The position numbers and the translations under genes are program-made. The notes beneath the pieces are model-generated. The model did no database searches. It saw nothing but the letters and a program-made list of their open reading frames with translations, and had not been told where the DNA came from. A DNA stretch of 55,542 bases from Anaerolineae bacterium (GTDB taxonomy: Bacteria; Chloroflexota; Anaerolineae; Aggregatilineales; Phototrophicaceae), in contig JALHQT010000012.1 of the NCBI GenBank assembly GCA_022841825.1, positions 1 to 55,542 on the forward strand, read 5' to 3'. Below, piece by piece: positions 52,414 to 55,542 of this stretch (within the stretch, counting starts at the first letter, position 1; every line of letters begins with the position of its first letter).

Positions 52414-53484
52414 ATGAAGGGCTTAATCCTGAGCGGCGGCAAAGGCACCCGCCTTTACCCGCTCACCTATACACGCGCCAAGCAGCTCATACCGGTCGCC
52501 AACAAACCTGTCCTGATCCGTGTGATCGAGACGATCCGAGAGGCAGGCGTGACCGAGATTGGCATCGTCATTGGGCAGACGGGTCCGGAGATCCGCGAGA
52601 CTGTTGGGGATGGCTCGCGCTATGGGGTACACATCGAGTACATCGAGCAAAACAGCCCGGATGGTCTGGCACATGCGGTCAAGATCTCGCGCGAGTTCCT
52701 GGGCGATGACTCATTCGTCATGTTTTTGGGTGATAACGTCATTCAGGGTGGGATCAGCAAGCTGATCGCGGACTTTGCCGCCAGCGATTGGAACAGCCAG
52801 ATCGTCCTGAAAGTGGTCGAGAATCCGTCGGCATTCGGTGTTGCCAAACTGCGCGACGACAACAGCATCGAATATCTGATCGAAAAGCCGAAGAACCCGC
52901 CCAGCAATCTGGCACTGGTGGGTATTTACATGTTCGATCACCATGTCTTTGAGGCGGTCGATGCCATTCAGCCGTCTCAGCGCGGCGAACTGGAGATCAC
53001 CGATGCCATTCAATGGCTGGTCGATCATGGCTATCGTGTGATGCCGCATGTGCACCAGGGCTGGTGGATCGATACGGGGAAGCCCATCGACATGCTGGAG
53101 GCGAATAGCTGCGTTCTGGACGAAATCACCCCCAGCATCGCGCCGGATGCCATCATCGAAAACTCGGAGGTTGACCGTCGTGTGACCATCGAGGCGGGAG
53201 CGCGCATCATCAATAGCATCGTGCGGGGACCCACTATCATCGGCGAGGGGGTACTGATCGAAAACAGCTATGTGGGACCGTACACCAGCATCTATCATCA
53301 TGTGGCGGTGCAGCAGTGTGAAATCGAGCGCAGCATTGTGCTGGAAAACAGCCGATTGAGCGACATCGATGTACGGCTTCACGACAGCCTGATTGGGCGT
53401 AACACCAGTGTCCAGCGTAAGCAGACGAAACCGCGCTCAATCACCCTCAACCTGGGCGATTACAGCAATGTGTGGATGACTTAA
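52414..53484 (+). CDS. rmlA: Glucose-1-phosphate thymidylyltransferase (long, RmlA-type)
   Basis: 356 residues. N-terminal nucleotidyltransferase: LSGGKGTRLYPLTYTRAKQLIPV, MFLGDNV, VGIYMFD, and the C-terminal left-handed beta-helix of the long subfamily (VDRRVTIEAGARI, VRGPTIIGEGVLIENSYVGP). It makes dTDP-glucose, the substrate of RmlB (54373). It begins 2 bp after the esterase. Confidence 0.9.
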   Translation: MKGLILSGGKGTRLYPLTYTRAKQLIPVANKPVLIRVIETIREAGVTEIGIVIGQTGPEIRETVGDGSRYGVHIEYIEQNSPDGLAHAVKISREFLGDDSFVMFLGDNVIQGGISKLIADFAASDWNSQIVLKVVENPSAFGVAKLRDDNSIEYLIEKPKNPPSNLALVGIYMFDHHVFEAVDAIQPSQRGELEITDAIQWLVDHGYRVMPHVHQGWWIDTGKPIDMLEANSCVLDEITPSIAPDAIIENSEVDRRVTIEAGARIINSIVRGPTIIGEGVLIENSYVGPYTSIYHHVAVQQCEIERSIVLENSRLSDIDVRLHDSLIGRNTSVQRKQTKPRSITLNLGDYSNVWMT

Positions 53485-53509
53485 AACGAGAGTGAGCAAA
53501 CAGAGCACT

Positions 53510-54376
53510 ATGAGCGAAACACAAAAGCCGACTGTTCAACTGATCGTCAGCGACATCGACGGCACGCTGCTGAACAGCGACCACAACCTGAGCGAGCGCA
53601 GCATCAAGGCACTGAGAGCCGCTCACGCGCAGGGTGTCAAGATCGCCTTGGCGACAGGCAAGGCGGCGATGGCGGGCAAGACCATCATCGAACAGGTCGG
53701 CATCCCGATGTACGGCATCTACGTGCAGGGGCTGCTGCTGATGAATGAGGATGGCAGGGTCTTTGGGCAGCAGTCGCTGCATCCCGACATTGCACGTCAG
53801 GTCATCACGTATGCCGACGAGCGCGGCTTTGCGATCATCGCCTACGGCAGCGACCGCCTCTATGCGCGGAGCATCACACCCCAGGTGCGCGATTACACCG
53901 TCCCGTATCACGAAATGCTGCCGGAAGCTGTGGGCGCACTTCAGAATATCCTCTGGAACACCGCCATCCACAAGCTGTCGATTATCGGTGAGGCACGCGC
54001 GATCACAGGGCTGCGCTGGCAGTTGAACGCGCAGCTCAATGGCAAAGTTCGCCTGATGCAGGCAGGACTGCCAGAAATGCTCGAAGTGCTGCCAACAGGC
54101 GGCGGCAAAGGCGCGGCACTCAAGACGCTGCTGAAGGAACTGAGCATTAAGCCGGAGCATGTGCTGGCAATCGGCGATGCCGAAAACGACATCGAGATGA
54201 TCCAGATGGCAGGCGTCGGCGTGGCGGTAGGCAACGCGGACGACAAGACCAAAGCAGCGGCAAAGCATATCGTAGCGAGCAATGATCTGGACGGCTTTGC
54301 CGAGGCAGTCGAACGCTTCGTCCTGCCGGAACCAGCACCTATCGTCACCTCTCCGCAGGAGGAAACGCCATCATGA
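53510..54376 (+). CDS. Cof-type HAD-IIB phosphatase
   Basis: About 288 residues. Motif I: VSDIDGTLLNSD; motif II: LATGKA; motif III: Lys in GGGKGAALKTLL; motif IV: AIGDAENDIEM. Cof phosphatases act on small sugar phosphates or cofactors. ATG at 53510 is taken; a GTG at 53492 is possible. It sits in the rml gene cluster and overlaps rmlB by 4 bp. Confidence 0.82.
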   Translation: MSETQKPTVQLIVSDIDGTLLNSDHNLSERSIKALRAAHAQGVKIALATGKAAMAGKTIIEQVGIPMYGIYVQGLLLMNEDGRVFGQQSLHPDIARQVITYADERGFAIIAYGSDRLYARSITPQVRDYTVPYHEMLPEAVGALQNILWNTAIHKLSIIGEARAITGLRWQLNAQLNGKVRLMQAGLPEMLEVLPTGGGKGAALKTLLKELSIKPEHVLAIGDAENDIEMIQMAGVGVAVGNADDKTKAAAKHIVASNDLDGFAEAVERFVLPEPAPIVTSPQEETPS

Positions 54377-55395
54377 AGAACGTCCTCGTCACGGGGGGTG
54401 CGGGCTTTATCGGCAGCGATTTCGTGCGCTGCTTTGTCGAACGCTATCCCGCTTACACCCTGGTCGTCTATGACAAGCTGACCTACGCAGGCAACCAGGA
54501 CAATCTGCGCTCCGTCAGCGAGCGCCCGAACTATCGTTTCGTGCAGGGTGACATCGCCAATCACGAGCAGGTGCGGGCGGCGCTGGATGCCCATGAGATC
54601 GACACTATCGTCAACTTCGCCGCCGAAAGCCATGTCGATAGGAGCATCCTGGACGCCGACGCCTTCGTCATGTCGAATACTGTCGGCGTCCATGTCCTGC
54701 TGGACGAGGCGCGCAAGCATGGGGTCGAACGTTTTCTGCACGTCTCGACCGACGAAGTTTATGGCGATGTCGAGAACGGCTACTCGGTCGAAAGCGACCC
54801 CTTCGAGCCGCGCAGCCCGTATGCCGCCAGCAAAGCAGGCGGCGAGCTGCTGGTGAATGCCTACCATGTCACGCATGGTATGAACACCATCATCACACGC
54901 GGTAGCAACACCTACGGACCGTATCAATATCCAGAGAAGATCCTGCCCTTCTTCATCAGCGAAGCGATGGACGACCGTCCGCTGCCCGTGTACGGCGATG
55001 GCAGGCAGATCCGCGACTGGCTGTATGTGCGCGACCATGTCAACGGGATCGACATCGCGCTGCACCAAGGCGAGGCGGGCGAGGCTTACAACATCGCAGG
55101 TGAAGATCAGCGCATCAATATCGACGTGACGCACGATTTACTGACGCGCCTGGGCAAGCCGACCACCCTGATCAAGCATGTCCCCGACCGCGAAGGGCAC
55201 GACCGCCGTTACGCCATGAACTGCGACAAGCTGCGCGCGCTCGGCTGGCAGCGGCAGTACGATTTTGACCGTGGGCTGGCGGAGACGGTCGCCTGGTATC
55301 GTGACAACGAGTGGTGGTGGCGTAAGATCAAGACGGGCGAATACCTCGAATACTACAATCGGCAGTACGCCGCACGGTTGGCTGCCGCGACGTGA
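54373..55395 (+). CDS. rmlB: dTDP-glucose 4,6-dehydratase
   Basis: A 340-residue extended SDR: VTGGAGFIGSDFV (NAD loop), the STDEVYGDV segment, and catalytic YAASKAG. It produces dTDP-4-keto-6-deoxyglucose, the precursor of rhamnose and other deoxysugars. rmlC and rmlD are not in the window, so the final sugar is unknown. ATGA overlap with the HAD gene. Confidence 0.95.
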   Translation: MKNVLVTGGAGFIGSDFVRCFVERYPAYTLVVYDKLTYAGNQDNLRSVSERPNYRFVQGDIANHEQVRAALDAHEIDTIVNFAAESHVDRSILDADAFVMSNTVGVHVLLDEARKHGVERFLHVSTDEVYGDVENGYSVESDPFEPRSPYAASKAGGELLVNAYHVTHGMNTIITRGSNTYGPYQYPEKILPFFISEAMDDRPLPVYGDGRQIRDWLYVRDHVNGIDIALHQGEAGEAYNIAGEDQRINIDVTHDLLTRLGKPTTLIKHVPDREGHDRRYAMNCDKLRALGWQRQYDFDRGLAETVAWYRDNEWWWRKIKTGEYLEYYNRQYAARLAAAT

Positions 55396-55542
55396 GCACC
55401 TCACCCCCAACCCCCTCTGCGTCAGCCCTCACCCTAAATAGGCTTGTCCGATACTAAAGGATGAGAGTAGCAAAAGCATGAGAAGGGCGCTCCAGCAAAT
55501 GATTGAGCCAAAGACCAAAGTTGAAGGCAGCGCATTTGGCGG
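55396..55542 (+). other. Intergenic tail with a possible truncated ORF (from about 55478)
   Basis: The CCTCACCCCCAACCCCC stretch is a low-complexity type often found between genes in this phylum. An ATG at 55478 opens a frame, reading MRRALQQMIEPKTKVEGSAF, that leaves the window after 21 codons. It might be the start of a gene or of a mobile element; there is too little sequence to decide. Confidence 0.3.

Noticed and set aside
53941-55134. 397-codon open frame opposite the HAD/rmlB genes
   Set aside because: Antisense shadow; the real genes have clear motifs.

Overview
The window reads as a chromosomal segment of a moderately high-GC bacterium, most likely a Chloroflexota of the Anaerolineae type. 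This is an inference from gene content: two LLM (F420/flavin) oxidoreductases, an AraM-type glycerol-1-phosphate dehydrogenase, GT39-like membrane enzymes, a PgpH-type HD phosphohydrolase, a primary sigma factor, a SAM-I riboswitch and Gram-positive-type capsule genes. No phage, plasmid or CRISPR locus is visible. Gene density is high, with many 4-bp ATGA overlaps. The left edge is the 5' end of a minus-strand 16S rRNA gene with its promoter and a boxA-like site.

Region by region. 0.2-4 kb: AI-2E family exporter, LLM oxidoreductase, M20 peptidase. 4-13.9 kb: one long minus-strand operon: response regulator, TPR lipoprotein, membrane protein, LamG-like protein, mtaB, yqeY, PgpH-type HD protein, ybeY, dgkA and an anchored TIM-barrel-like protein. 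14-19.6 kb: hypothetical protein, beta-propeller protein, lipA, then a stand-alone DnaB-C-type ATPase divergent from sigA. 19.6-25.7 kb: a sulfur locus with a DoxX-family protein behind two CRP/FNR-type sites, a LysR regulator, a divergent rhodanese / persulfide-dioxygenase-rhodanese fusion / TauE / rhodanese operon, then RidA and a second LLM enzyme. 25.9-29 kb: HAD-IIA phosphatase plus G1P dehydrogenase, tRNA-Val(CAC), phosphodiester-glycosidase lipoprotein. 29.1-36.2 kb: sugar transferase, a two-gene molybdenum-hydroxylase operon and a GT39-like protein. 36.2-40.7 kb: alpha/beta hydrolase with divergent TetR, a TIR-uracil-DNA-glycosylase fusion, and aspartate kinase behind an attenuator. 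40.7-48.7 kb: MGDG-synthase-like glycosyltransferase, class IV aminotransferase, two methyltransferases, NarL-type histidine kinase, phosphoribosyltransferase, ABC ATPase, anchored protein. 48.8-50.2 kb: metK under a SAM-I riboswitch. 50.4-55.4 kb: polysaccharide cluster (Wzz-like, BY-kinase-like, esterase, rmlA, HAD, rmlB).

Three observations stand out. (1) The molybdenum hydroxylase at 30235-34030 keeps its molybdenum-site motifs, but all eight cysteine positions of its two [2Fe-2S] clusters are substituted, and the FAD-pyrophosphate motif of its partner is eroded: a Moco enzyme apparently without its electron-transfer chain. (2) Upstream of aspartate kinase there is a 29-codon leader ORF with 7 Thr, 6 Met and 4 Cys codons, followed by a perfect-looking terminator and a possible antiterminator: a thr-operon-style attenuator that seems to sense Thr and Met/Cys. 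(3) The gene at 37951-39048 fuses a TIR domain with a conserved catalytic-type Glu to a family-4-like uracil-DNA glycosylase that has lost all four iron-sulfur cysteines. The CRP/FNR site pair 52 bp apart and the complete SAM-I switch add well-supported regulatory detail.
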